A DNA stretch of 64,000 nt from Roseiarcus sp963748545. GTDB taxonomy: Bacteria; Pseudomonadota; Alphaproteobacteria; Rhizobiales; Beijerinckiaceae. The stretch lies in NCBI GenBank assembly GCA_963748545.1, contig CAVVJO010000003.1:434001-498000 (forward strand), read 5' to 3'. Each line of letters begins with the position of its first letter. The first letter of the stretch is position 1. Of this stretch, positions 57,159-64,000 are shown piece by piece. The notes under the pieces were generated by a model. That model saw only the letters and a list, made by a program, of their open reading frames with translations. It made no database searches and was not told the origin of the DNA. The translations under genes and the position numbers were made by a program.

Positions 57159-57389
57159 ATGGTGGAAACACAGGATCTCGGCTCGCCGTTCTTTTTCGCA
57201 ACTGGGGAGACGCCGACTGTCTCGGCGATCGACGGCGATATTTACCTGACTGTGACGGCGGCGGCGCCCGACTTTTCCGGGCAGGTCGAGACAATCGACA
57301 TCATTCTGTCGGTCGACTACGCCCGCGCCGTGATCGCGCAGCTTGCAACCGCGGTCACCGCCGCCCGGTGCAACGAAGGCGCGGCCTGA
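57159..57389 (+). CDS. Small hypothetical protein
   Basis: A 76-residue acidic product (VSAIDGDIYLTVTAAAPDFS, then ETIDIILSVDYARAVIAQLA) has no signal peptide or membrane helix. GGAGG lies before the ATG at 57159. The gene follows the cytochrome by 20 bp and converges on the kinase gene. Spacing and start suggest it is real and in the same operon; I do not recognise the family. Confidence 0.65.
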   Translation: MVETQDLGSPFFFATGETPTVSAIDGDIYLTVTAAAPDFSGQVETIDIILSVDYARAVIAQLATAVTAARCNEGAA

Positions 57390-57405
57390 CCGCGTCGGAT
57401 CGAGG

Positions 57406-58776
57406 TCATTCGTCCGTCGGAGCGGTTGCGAGCGTCACCCTGAGTCCTGGATCATTGTCCGAGGCGGTACATTCGAGCCCGTGCAACTCCGCGATCGCTG
57501 CGACGAGCGCCAGACCAAGCCCGGTTCCCGGCGTGCCGCGCGCCCGGCCGGCGCGATAGAAACGCTGAAAAATCTTGGTCAGCTCCAGGGGGTCGACTCC
57601 CGTTCCGTTGTCGCTGACGGTTAGCGCGATGCCGCCTTTCGTTTTCGACCCGGTCACTTCAATTCCAACGCCTGGCTGGTTGTGCCTTAGCGCGTTGTCG
57701 ATCAGGTTCGCGATCATCTGGACGAGCAGTTCCCTGTCGCCCAAAATAAGTAGCTCCGCCTCGAAGCGCGCAAACAGCGATTTGCCCTCATCTGCGGCCG
57801 CCGGCTCGAAGGCGTCCACGACCTCTCGCGTGATTTCCGCAAGGTCAAGACTCCGAAAAGCCGCGCGCCGCGCGCCCGCCTCGATTTGACCGATCCTCAG
57901 GAGGGCGTGGAAAGTCTCGAGAACGCCTTCGAGGTCCGCAATGGTCGCGCCCATCGCCTTTCGGGCGCCATCCGTCGAGGGATCGCTTCGGGCCGCTTCA
58001 AGGCGGCGCAGCACGCTCGCGATCGGCTTGCGTAAATCGTGGGCGATATTGGCGCTAACCTGCTTGTTCGCCTGCATCAACTTCTCGATGCGGTCGAACA
58101 GCCGGTTGAAGGTGCGCCCCAAAGCGGTCAGGTCGTCGTCGGCGCCGCTGATCGGAATCCTTCCGCTCCAGTCGCCATCCATCAGGTGGCGCGCGGTCTG
58201 CCGCATCGAATTGATCCGGCCGAGGAACTGGGCGCTGAGCCAGAGGCCGCCGACTGTTCCGAGCGCAAGGGTGGCGCCGACCGCCCAGACGAAGGCCGTC
58301 AGCACCCCGGCCAGGATCTCGTCCGAACGACGGCGCTCATCGCCGACAAGCAGGGCCGAGCCGTCGGCGAGCCGCGTGACGAGCGAGCGAATGATCTCGG
58401 GTTTGGCCTCCGGAGGCTCGTCGCCCTGCTCTTCCTGCGCCTCGATCCAGCCATTCGCGTTGAAGCCTTCGGGCGGAATCCGCAGGTCGCCCGCAATCGC
58501 TCTGCCGTCTGGACCGATGAGGCCGTAGGCGAAGCCGCCCCCCGCCGATCCGCGAGCCTCAATGATCGCGGCGACCTTGTCGCGGCCACCATCATGGAAC
58601 GCGCTCTTCAGCGCGTCAGTCTCCTCGATGATCCGGTCGTCGAAATCGGTCAGAATCTCATGGCGAACGGAAAGATAGACGAAGGCGCCAAGCGCCAGCG
58701 CCGACACCGTGAACAGCCCGAGGTAGAGAGCGGCCAGCCGGAAGCTGGCCGTTCTAAGCAGCCGAATGCGAGACAC
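57406..58776 (-). CDS. HAMP sensor histidine kinase
   Basis: This 456-residue membrane kinase has a helix at about 12-36, a periplasmic sensor of about 115 residues, a second helix (LTAFVWAVGATLALGTVGGL), HAMP, the phospho-acceptor His246 in ANIAHDLRKPIASVL, and ATPase boxes NLIDNALRHN (N), VSDNGTGVD (G1) and GTPGTGLGLAL (G2). It overlaps the upstream response regulator by 23 bp. Convergence with the PepSY-cytochrome genes suggests it controls them. Confidence 0.92.
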   Translation of the reverse strand: MSRIRLLRTASFRLAALYLGLFTVSALALGAFVYLSVRHEILTDFDDRIIEETDALKSAFHDGGRDKVAAIIEARGSAGGGFAYGLIGPDGRAIAGDLRIPPEGFNANGWIEAQEEQGDEPPEAKPEIIRSLVTRLADGSALLVGDERRRSDEILAGVLTAFVWAVGATLALGTVGGLWLSAQFLGRINSMRQTARHLMDGDWSGRIPISGADDDLTALGRTFNRLFDRIEKLMQANKQVSANIAHDLRKPIASVLRRLEAARSDPSTDGARKAMGATIADLEGVLETFHALLRIGQIEAGARRAAFRSLDLAEITREVVDAFEPAAADEGKSLFARFEAELLILGDRELLVQMIANLIDNALRHNQPGVGIEVTGSKTKGGIALTVSDNGTGVDPLELTKIFQRFYRAGRARGTPGTGLGLALVAAIAELHGLECTASDNDPGLRVTLATAPTDE

Positions 58777-59437
58777 GCAACGTGTATCCGGCGCCGCGCA
58801 CGGTCTGGATCAACGGGGGGCCGACGCGATCGACTTTGCTGCGTAGGCGGCTGATGTGGGTCTCGACGATGTTGGTCTTCGGATCGAAATGGAACTCCCA
58901 GACCCGTTCGAGCAGCATCCTTCGGGTGACCACCCGGCCCTCGCTGCGCATCAGGAATTCGAGCAGGCGGAATTCGCGCGGCTGGAGGTCGATCGCCTCG
59001 CCGTTTCGGCGAACGGTGCGGGCGACAAGATCCATTTCGAGATCGCCCGCCTTGAGGAGCGTTTGCGAAGCGCCCAGGGTCGGACGACGGGCCAGGGCCG
59101 TCAGGCGCGCCATCAACTCCTCGAACGCGAAGGGTTTGACGAGGTAATCATCCGCGCCCGCCTCGAGCCCATCGACCCGATCGTCGATACCCGAGAGGTT
59201 CGTCAGGAATAGCACGGGCGTCGAATTGCCGTCGTTGCGCATCAGCGCGACGACGCCGAGGCCGTCGAGCCGCGGCAGCATACGGTCGAGCACGACGACA
59301 TCGTAGCGGTCCGCCGCCACGTGCTGATAGCCTTCGCGGCCGTCGCGCGCGACGGTCGGCGCATGCCCCCGCGCGACGAGCCCCGCTTTAATGAACTCCG
59401 CGGTTTCTTCGTCGTCCTCGACTACAAGAATCTTCAT
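58754..59437 (-). CDS. OmpR/PhoB-family response regulator
   Basis: This 227-residue regulator has a receiver domain with acidic residues in MKILVVEDDEETAEFI, phospho-acceptor Asp51 in VVVLDRMLPRLDG, and the Lys in YLVKPFAFEEL. The C-terminal winged helix contains LQPREFRLLEFLMRSEGRVV and ISRLRSKVDRVGPPLIQTVR. It precedes and overlaps the kinase gene. The ATG at 59437 has GCGAGGC before it. Confidence 0.93.
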   Translation of the reverse strand: MKILVVEDDEETAEFIKAGLVARGHAPTVARDGREGYQHVAADRYDVVVLDRMLPRLDGLGVVALMRNDGNSTPVLFLTNLSGIDDRVDGLEAGADDYLVKPFAFEELMARLTALARRPTLGASQTLLKAGDLEMDLVARTVRRNGEAIDLQPREFRLLEFLMRSEGRVVTRRMLLERVWEFHFDPKTNIVETHISRLRSKVDRVGPPLIQTVRGAGYTLRVSHSAA

Positions 59438-59799
59438 GCCTCGCAATTATCAGACCTGCGCCGCGATGGGCTATGGCAAAACGCATTTGGGTTTCGCGTG
59501 CGGAGGAAGTTTAGGGAGGCGCCGCTGTCGAAATAGGAGCGGTGGGGTCCGTCGCAGGCACATTCCCGCAGGCTCTGTCCACTCCCCGCATCGAGGGCGT
59601 CGACCCAAGGTTTCTGCGGCTCGCATTCGCCGGTCGCCGGTATCAGACGGACACAAATTCGATCTGAAGGCGGTGCTTCGCGGTGACTTCGCTTGCGTTT
59701 GTGACAAAGGACCTACAAGAGTTTCAAGCGCGAAATCCGCCCGCGTCGCCCAACACACTCGCGCGATGGAGACGACGCGAGGAATGATTGGAAGTGGCC
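59438..59799. other. Gene-free divergent region, response regulator / bacterioferritin
   Basis: No small gene (for example bfd) is recognisable in these 362 bp. It must hold the promoter of the two-component operon and that of bfr. I could not identify an iron-responsive operator by eye. Confidence 0.35.
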
Positions 59800-60279
59800 A
59801 TGCAAGGCGATCAACGGGTCATCGAGTATCTGAATGCGGCTCTCAAGCACGAGCTGGCGGCCGTCAACCAATACTGGTTGCATTACCGGATCCTCGACAA
59901 CTGGGGCTACAAGGACTTCGCCAAAACGTGGCGCGCCGAGTCGATCGAGGAAATGCATCATGCGGACAAAGCCGTGGCGCGCATTCTGTTTCTTGACGGC
60001 CAGCCGAACATGCAGTCGCTCGATCAGTTGCAAATCGGCAGGAGCGTCAAGGAGATCATCGACTGCGACCTCGCCGCCGAAATGAGCGCCCGTGCGCTCT
60101 ATCTCGAGGCGGCGCAATATTGCGAGAGCGTGAACGACCGCGTGACCAAGATCCTTTTCGAGGAGCTTTTGACCGATGAGGAACATCACATCGACTTTCT
60201 TGAGACGCAGCTCACGCTGATCAGCCAATTGGGAGAACCGCTGTACGCGCAGAAACACATTGGCAAGCTGGAAGAGTAA
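59800..60279 (+). CDS. bfr: Bacterioferritin
   Basis: This 159-residue bacterioferritin stores iron in a 24-mer shell with heme at subunit interfaces. The ferroxidase ligands are in LNAALKHELAAVNQYWLHYR (Glu18), ESIEEMHHADKAV (Glu51, His54) and LTDEEHHIDFLETQL (Glu127, His130). The heme-ligand Met52 is the M of EEMHH. The ATG at 59800 is favoured over an upstream codon. The VIT transporter and Fe-S genes nearby support an iron theme. Confidence 0.95.
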   Translation: MQGDQRVIEYLNAALKHELAAVNQYWLHYRILDNWGYKDFAKTWRAESIEEMHHADKAVARILFLDGQPNMQSLDQLQIGRSVKEIIDCDLAAEMSARALYLEAAQYCESVNDRVTKILFEELLTDEEHHIDFLETQLTLISQLGEPLYAQKHIGKLEE

Positions 60280-60539
60280 ATCCGGCCGCCGTCCTGCGAG
60301 AGCGTCGGAGCAGCGGGGTGGATATTGTGATGCCGCAAAGCGTCATTCACGCCGCCCAGGTGAAGTCGAATTCGCCTTCGCAGCCGCCTGAAACGCCTTG
60401 AAACGGAATCGGGAATGGCTGACCGCCGTAGACCGCCCCGGGGGTTGCTCGCTTTCGCCGGTCGCGTGTGTTAGGCCGAGCCCAAATCGGCTGGACGCCC
60501 ATGCGATAGCGGCGCTCCGGCAGCCTCACGGATTCAAGA

Positions 60540-61199
60540 ATGACGGATATCTTTCAGGAAGTCGACGACGAGGTCCGGCGCGACAAGGCGGCGGAGTTCT
60601 GGAAGAAGTATCAGAACTTCATCATCGCCGCGGCGGTCCTGATCGTGCTCGCTTCCGCCGGGTTTCGCTACTGGGAATACGAGAAGGAGAAGGCCGCGCA
60701 GGCGGCCGGCGACCAGCTCAGCGCGGCGATCGCCGCAGTCGACGCGAGCAAGCCGCAGGAGGCTTTCGGGGGCTTGAGCAAGCTCGCCGCTGACGCGCCC
60801 GGCGGCTACCGGGTTCTGGCGCAGATGACCGAAGCCGGCGCCAAGGCGCAGGCGGATCCGGCCGCCGCGGTGGCCGCCTTCCAGGCGATCGCCGGCAACA
60901 GCTCGGTTGACCCTCTCTTTCGCGACGCGGCCAAGCTCCGCGCAGCCTTTCTCCAGCTCGCCGTTCCGGGCGAGGAGGCGGCCGGCGCAGCGGCGCTGAC
61001 CGGGCTCGCCTCCGGCGAAGGCCCTTATCGGCGTCTCGCCAAACTGACCCTCGGCGCGCTCGCGATCGGCCGCCAGGAGTATGACGATGCCGGAAAAGAG
61101 CTCGACGACGTGGTCGGCGACCCGGACGTCTCGCCGACTGAGCGCCAGCTCGCCGAGCGCTGGCTGAGCCTCGTCGCCTCGAACAGCAAGGCGAAATGA
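60540..61199 (+). CDS. YfgM-like TPR membrane protein (ancillary SecYEG-translocon type)
   Basis: This 219-residue bitopic protein starts MTDIFQEVDDEVRRDKAAEF, has one membrane helix (FIIAAAVLIVLASAGFRYWE) and a periplasmic TPR-like helical domain. The N-terminal motif with WKKYQNFIIAAA is typical of the YfgM/TPR_21 family, found upstream of der in proteobacteria. It may help envelope chaperone networks. The stop overlaps the der start. Confidence 0.85.
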   Translation: MTDIFQEVDDEVRRDKAAEFWKKYQNFIIAAAVLIVLASAGFRYWEYEKEKAAQAAGDQLSAAIAAVDASKPQEAFGGLSKLAADAPGGYRVLAQMTEAGAKAQADPAAAVAAFQAIAGNSSVDPLFRDAAKLRAAFLQLAVPGEEAAGAAALTGLASGEGPYRRLAKLTLGALAIGRQEYDDAGKELDDVVGDPDVSPTERQLAERWLSLVASNSKAK

Positions 61200-62596
61200 G
61201 CAAGGTCGCAATCATCGGCCGGCCAAACGTCGGCAAGTCGACCATCTTCAATCGCCTCGTTGGCAGAAAGCTTGCGCTGGTCGACGACCAGCCGGGCGTC
61301 ACCCGAGACCGGCGGGAGGGCGATGGGCGGCTGTTCGACCTCGTCTTTACGGTCGTCGACACGGCCGGGCTCGAGGAAGGCGATCCGGAGACGCTCGCCG
61401 GCCGCATGCGCGCCCAGACCGAGACCGCGCTGACCGATTGCGATGTGATCTTGTTCGTGATCGACGCGCGGGCTGGCGTCACCGGGACCGACCGGCACTT
61501 CGGCGCCGCAATTCGCCGCGCCGGCAAGCCGATCATCGTCCTTGCCAACAAGGCCGAGAGCGGGGCCGCCCTGGACGGGGTCTACGAGGCCTCCAGCCTC
61601 GGCCTCGGCGATCCGATCGCTTTCTCCGCCGAGCACGGGCAGGGCATGGGCGAGCTCTACGACGCGCTCGTTGAAGCGCTGCCGCCGGCGGCCCGCCTCG
61701 ACCCGGACGAGGAGGACGACGGCGAGCCGCTCCAACTCGGCGACGAGGAGGACGGCAGCGAGCTCGACGAGACGAAGCCGCTGCGAATTGCCGTCCTCGG
61801 CCGCCCGAACGCCGGCAAGTCGACGCTGCTGAACCGCATCCTTGGCGAGGAGCGGCTGCTCGTTGGCCCCGAGCCCGGCATCACCCGCGACTCGATTTCG
61901 ATCGAGACCGAATGGCGCGGTCGCAAGCTAAAGCTGTTCGATACGGCCGGGCTTCGGCGCCGCTCGAGGGTGATCGAGAAGGTCGAGAAACTTGCAGTCG
62001 CCGACGCGCTGCGCGCGGTGCGTTTCGCCGAGGTCGTCGTCCTTCTGCTCGACGCGACCATTCCATTCGAAAAGCAGGACCTTACCCTCGCCGATCTAGT
62101 CGAACAGGAGGGCAGGGCGCTGGTCATCGGTCTCAACAAGTGGGACCTGATCGACAACAAGTCGGACAAGGCCCGCGAACTGCGCGAGGAGGCCGACCGG
62201 CTGCTGCCGCAATTGCGCGGCGCGCGCGTCATCCCGGTTTCGGGCCTCACCGGCGCGCACGTGGACAAGCTGCTCGAAGCGGTCGTCGACACCCACAAGG
62301 TCTGGAACCTTCGCATCTCGACCGGGCGGCTCAACCGCTGGCTTGGTCCGGTCGTGGATTCGACGCCCCCGCCAGCGGTGTCGGGACGTCGGATCAAGAT
62401 CCGCTACATGACGCAGCCCAAGGCGCGGCCGCCGTTCTTCGTGCTGTTCGGCACCTCGGTCGAGCACATTCCGGAGAGCTACAAGCGCTACCTCGTCAAC
62501 GGCCTCCGCGAGACCTTCGGCTTGATCGGCGTGCCGATCCGGCTGTCGCTGCGCTCGAGCGGGGACAACCCCTACGCGCCGAAACGTCGGCGCTGA
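61196..62596 (+). CDS. der: Ribosome biogenesis GTPase Der (EngA)
   Basis: Der has two tandem GTPase domains and a KH-like C-terminus and is needed for 50S assembly. The first G1 loop is IIGRPNVGKSTIFNRLVG with DTAGLEEG (G3); the second is VLGRPNAGKSTLLNRILG with DTAGLRRRSRV and NKWDLID (G4). The linker is acidic. The 466-residue length is normal. It is translationally coupled to the YfgM-like gene by ATGA. Confidence 0.96.
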   Translation: MSKVAIIGRPNVGKSTIFNRLVGRKLALVDDQPGVTRDRREGDGRLFDLVFTVVDTAGLEEGDPETLAGRMRAQTETALTDCDVILFVIDARAGVTGTDRHFGAAIRRAGKPIIVLANKAESGAALDGVYEASSLGLGDPIAFSAEHGQGMGELYDALVEALPPAARLDPDEEDDGEPLQLGDEEDGSELDETKPLRIAVLGRPNAGKSTLLNRILGEERLLVGPEPGITRDSISIETEWRGRKLKLFDTAGLRRRSRVIEKVEKLAVADALRAVRFAEVVVLLLDATIPFEKQDLTLADLVEQEGRALVIGLNKWDLIDNKSDKARELREEADRLLPQLRGARVIPVSGLTGAHVDKLLEAVVDTHKVWNLRISTGRLNRWLGPVVDSTPPPAVSGRRIKIRYMTQPKARPPFFVLFGTSVEHIPESYKRYLVNGLRETFGLIGVPIRLSLRSSGDNPYAPKRRR

Positions 62597-62685
62597 CGGC
62601 GGGCGACGGGCGCCCGAAAAAACTATCATCGCTTTTTCGCGTCCCGCGGTAGAACGGCGCAACCCTTTCCGCCGCCGAGTCCGTC

Positions 62686-64000
62686 ATGGCCTTCCTCTCC
62701 ACGCCCCTGCCGCCCCGCACCGCGCCGCCGACGTTCCGCGAAGCGCGCGACCTCCTGCTGGCGCTCGACGACCGCTACACAGCCGCGATGACCCAGTTCG
62801 TCTGGCCACGTCCAGAACGGTTCAACTGGGCGCTCGACTGGTTCGACGCAGAGCTCGCGGCCGGTGAGACGGTCGCAAAAACGGCGCTGAAGGTCATCGG
62901 CGACAACAAGGTGGAGATCCGCAGCTTCGGCGAGCTCTCCCGCAGCTCCGCCAGCCTCGCCAACGGCCTGCGCGCGTTGGGGGCGCGGCGCGGCGACCGG
63001 CTCCTGATGATGCTTGGCGCAACGCCGGAATTATGGGTGACGATGCTGGCGTCGATGAAGCTCGGCCTTGTGCTCATTCCGGCGATGCCGCAGCTTTCCC
63101 CCGCCGACATCGGCGACCGGCTCGAGCGCGGCCAAGCGAAGTTTCTGGTCGCGCACGGAGCGGACGCCGAGAAGTTCGCCGGGGTCGAGGAGAAAGTGAT
63201 CCGGATCGCGGTCGGCGACGCCCCTGACGGATGGCGGCCGTTCGCCTCGTTGATGAGCCCGAACGCGCGCTTCCAGCCCGACGGGCCGACCCGGGCCGAC
63301 GACCCGATGCTCCTCTATTTCACCTCGGGCACCACGGCGCGCTCCAAGCTCGTCGTCCACACCCACGCCAGCTACCCGATCGGGCATCTGAGCACCATGT
63401 ATGGGCTCGGCCTCAAGCCCGGCGACGTGCATCTCAACATTTCTTCGCCCGGTTGGGCGAAGCACGCCTGGTCGAGCGTGTTCGCGCCCTGGAACGCCGG
63501 AGCGACGGTGGTGGCGCTGGCGGGCCGGTTCGAGCCGCGCGCGGCTCTGGATGTGCTCGTCGCCCACGGCGTGACCAGCTTTTGCGCGCCCCCGACTGTC
63601 TGGCGCATGCTGATCCAGGAAGACCTGCGGTCGTGGAAGATCAACATGCGGGAGATCATGTCCTCCGGCGAGCCGCTGAATCCCGAGGTGATCGATCGCG
63701 TCCGACGGGCCTGGGGACTGACGCTCCGCAATTCCTATGGGCAGACCGAGACGACGATGATGGTCGCCAACTCCCCGGGCCAGAAGGTCATCGCCGGTTC
63801 GATGGGCCGGCCCCTCCCAGGTTACAGGATCGCGCTCCTTGACGCCGACGGGCTCGAAAGCGACGAGGGCGAAATTGCGGTGCCGCTCAGGCCCCGCCCC
63901 GTTGGCCTGACCAGCGGCTACGCGGACGATACGGGCGGCCGGGCGGCGGTCGGGGGCGCCTACTACCGCACGGGCGACGTCGCCTCGCGAGACGCCGAGG
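62686..64000 (+). CDS. AMP-dependent acyl-CoA synthetase, partial at right edge
   Basis: The gene runs open to the window edge (438 codons seen). The adenylate-forming signature is LLYFTSGTTARSKLVVHTHA, followed by APPTVWRMLI, SSGEPLNPEVIDRVRRAWGL and NSYGQTETTMMVANSPGQ (motif A5), then YRTGDVASRD (Asp of the ATP ribose site). The N-terminus (RPERFNWALDWFDAELAAG) resembles medium-chain acyl-CoA synthetases or related acetyl-CoA synthetase-like enzymes. Substrate is undetermined, and the C-terminal domain lies beyond the window. Confidence 0.85.
   Translation, partial: MAFLSTPLPPRTAPPTFREARDLLLALDDRYTAAMTQFVWPRPERFNWALDWFDAELAAGETVAKTALKVIGDNKVEIRSFGELSRSSASLANGLRALGARRGDRLLMMLGATPELWVTMLASMKLGLVLIPAMPQLSPADIGDRLERGQAKFLVAHGADAEKFAGVEEKVIRIAVGDAPDGWRPFASLMSPNARFQPDGPTRADDPMLLYFTSGTTARSKLVVHTHASYPIGHLSTMYGLGLKPGDVHLNISSPGWAKHAWSSVFAPWNAGATVVALAGRFEPRAALDVLVAHGVTSFCAPPTVWRMLIQEDLRSWKINMREIMSSGEPLNPEVIDRVRRAWGLTLRNSYGQTETTMMVANSPGQKVIAGSMGRPLPGYRIALLDADGLESDEGEIAVPLRPRPVGLTSGYADDTGGRAAVGGAYYRTGDVASRDAE

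Noticed and set aside
60347..60529. Short minus-strand frame ending YGGQPFPIPFQGVSGGCEGE
   Set aside because: The last 30 residues look protein-like, but the upstream part does not, no start is supported and it overlaps the promoter region of the YfgM-like gene.

Overview
The window is high-GC chromosomal DNA from an alphaproteobacterium of the order Hyphomicrobiales (Rhizobiales). The evidence is a set of gene pairs and runs typical of that order: erpA/dgt/argS/SPOR protein/nagZ, scpA-scpB, dinB-DUF3572 beside divK, tandem cyclophilins-queA-tgt, eno-ftsB, glyA-nrdR-ribD, and a YfgM-like gene before der. LexA of alphaproteobacterial type with GTTC-N7-GTTC boxes and an EipB (DUF1849) protein agree. 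A class I PHA synthase, an LpxL-like acyltransferase and a HiPIP point towards a Beijerinckiaceae/Methylocystaceae-like lineage, but the exact family is inference.

Layout. 0-3.2 kb: end of a broken membrane-protein gene, then a DUF6502-DUF5666 operon behind two matched palindromes. 3.2-9.7 kb: erpA, dgt, argS, a SPOR protein and nagZ. 9.6-15.2 kb: a block separating nagZ from scpA, with a long coiled-coil protein, phaC, a divergent Tag-like protein and lexA. 15.4-20 kb: scpA, scpB, eipB, dinB, DUF3572, divK. 20-33.6 kb: metabolic and accessory genes (Mn catalase, 3-oxoacid CoA-transferase, methyltransferase, DUF1254, histidine phosphatase, xth, SMP-30, serine hydrolase, lpxL, TrpB2, glycosyltransferase). 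33.8-43.4 kb: protein folding, queuosine, enolase, cell division, one-carbon and riboflavin genes. 43.5-53 kb: DUF2778, a TPR-glycosyltransferase with a DUF6165 remnant, gluconate transporter and kinase, propionyl-CoA carboxylase alpha and RidA. 53-60.3 kb: metal and redox genes (HiPIP, ArsC, CusF-like, VIT, two cytochromes b561, PepSY, a two-component system, bacterioferritin). 60.5-64 kb: YfgM-like, der and a partial acyl-CoA synthetase.

The most pervasive feature is that many genes, including essential ones (eno, nrdR), are broken by single-base shifts. I count 19 in 11 genes, and 18 of them are +1. This looks like insertion-type sequencing or assembly error rather than decay, so these genes are given as CDS spans with the shift noted.

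I see no tRNA, rRNA, CRISPR array, prophage, insertion sequence or recognisable defence system. The best candidates for something undescribed are the DUF6502-DUF5666 operon with its paired operator-like palindromes, a complete three-way-junction palindrome overlapping the argS ribosome-binding site, a family of dispersed intergenic hairpins, the long crescentin-like coiled-coil protein, and the two-component metal/redox neighbourhood.
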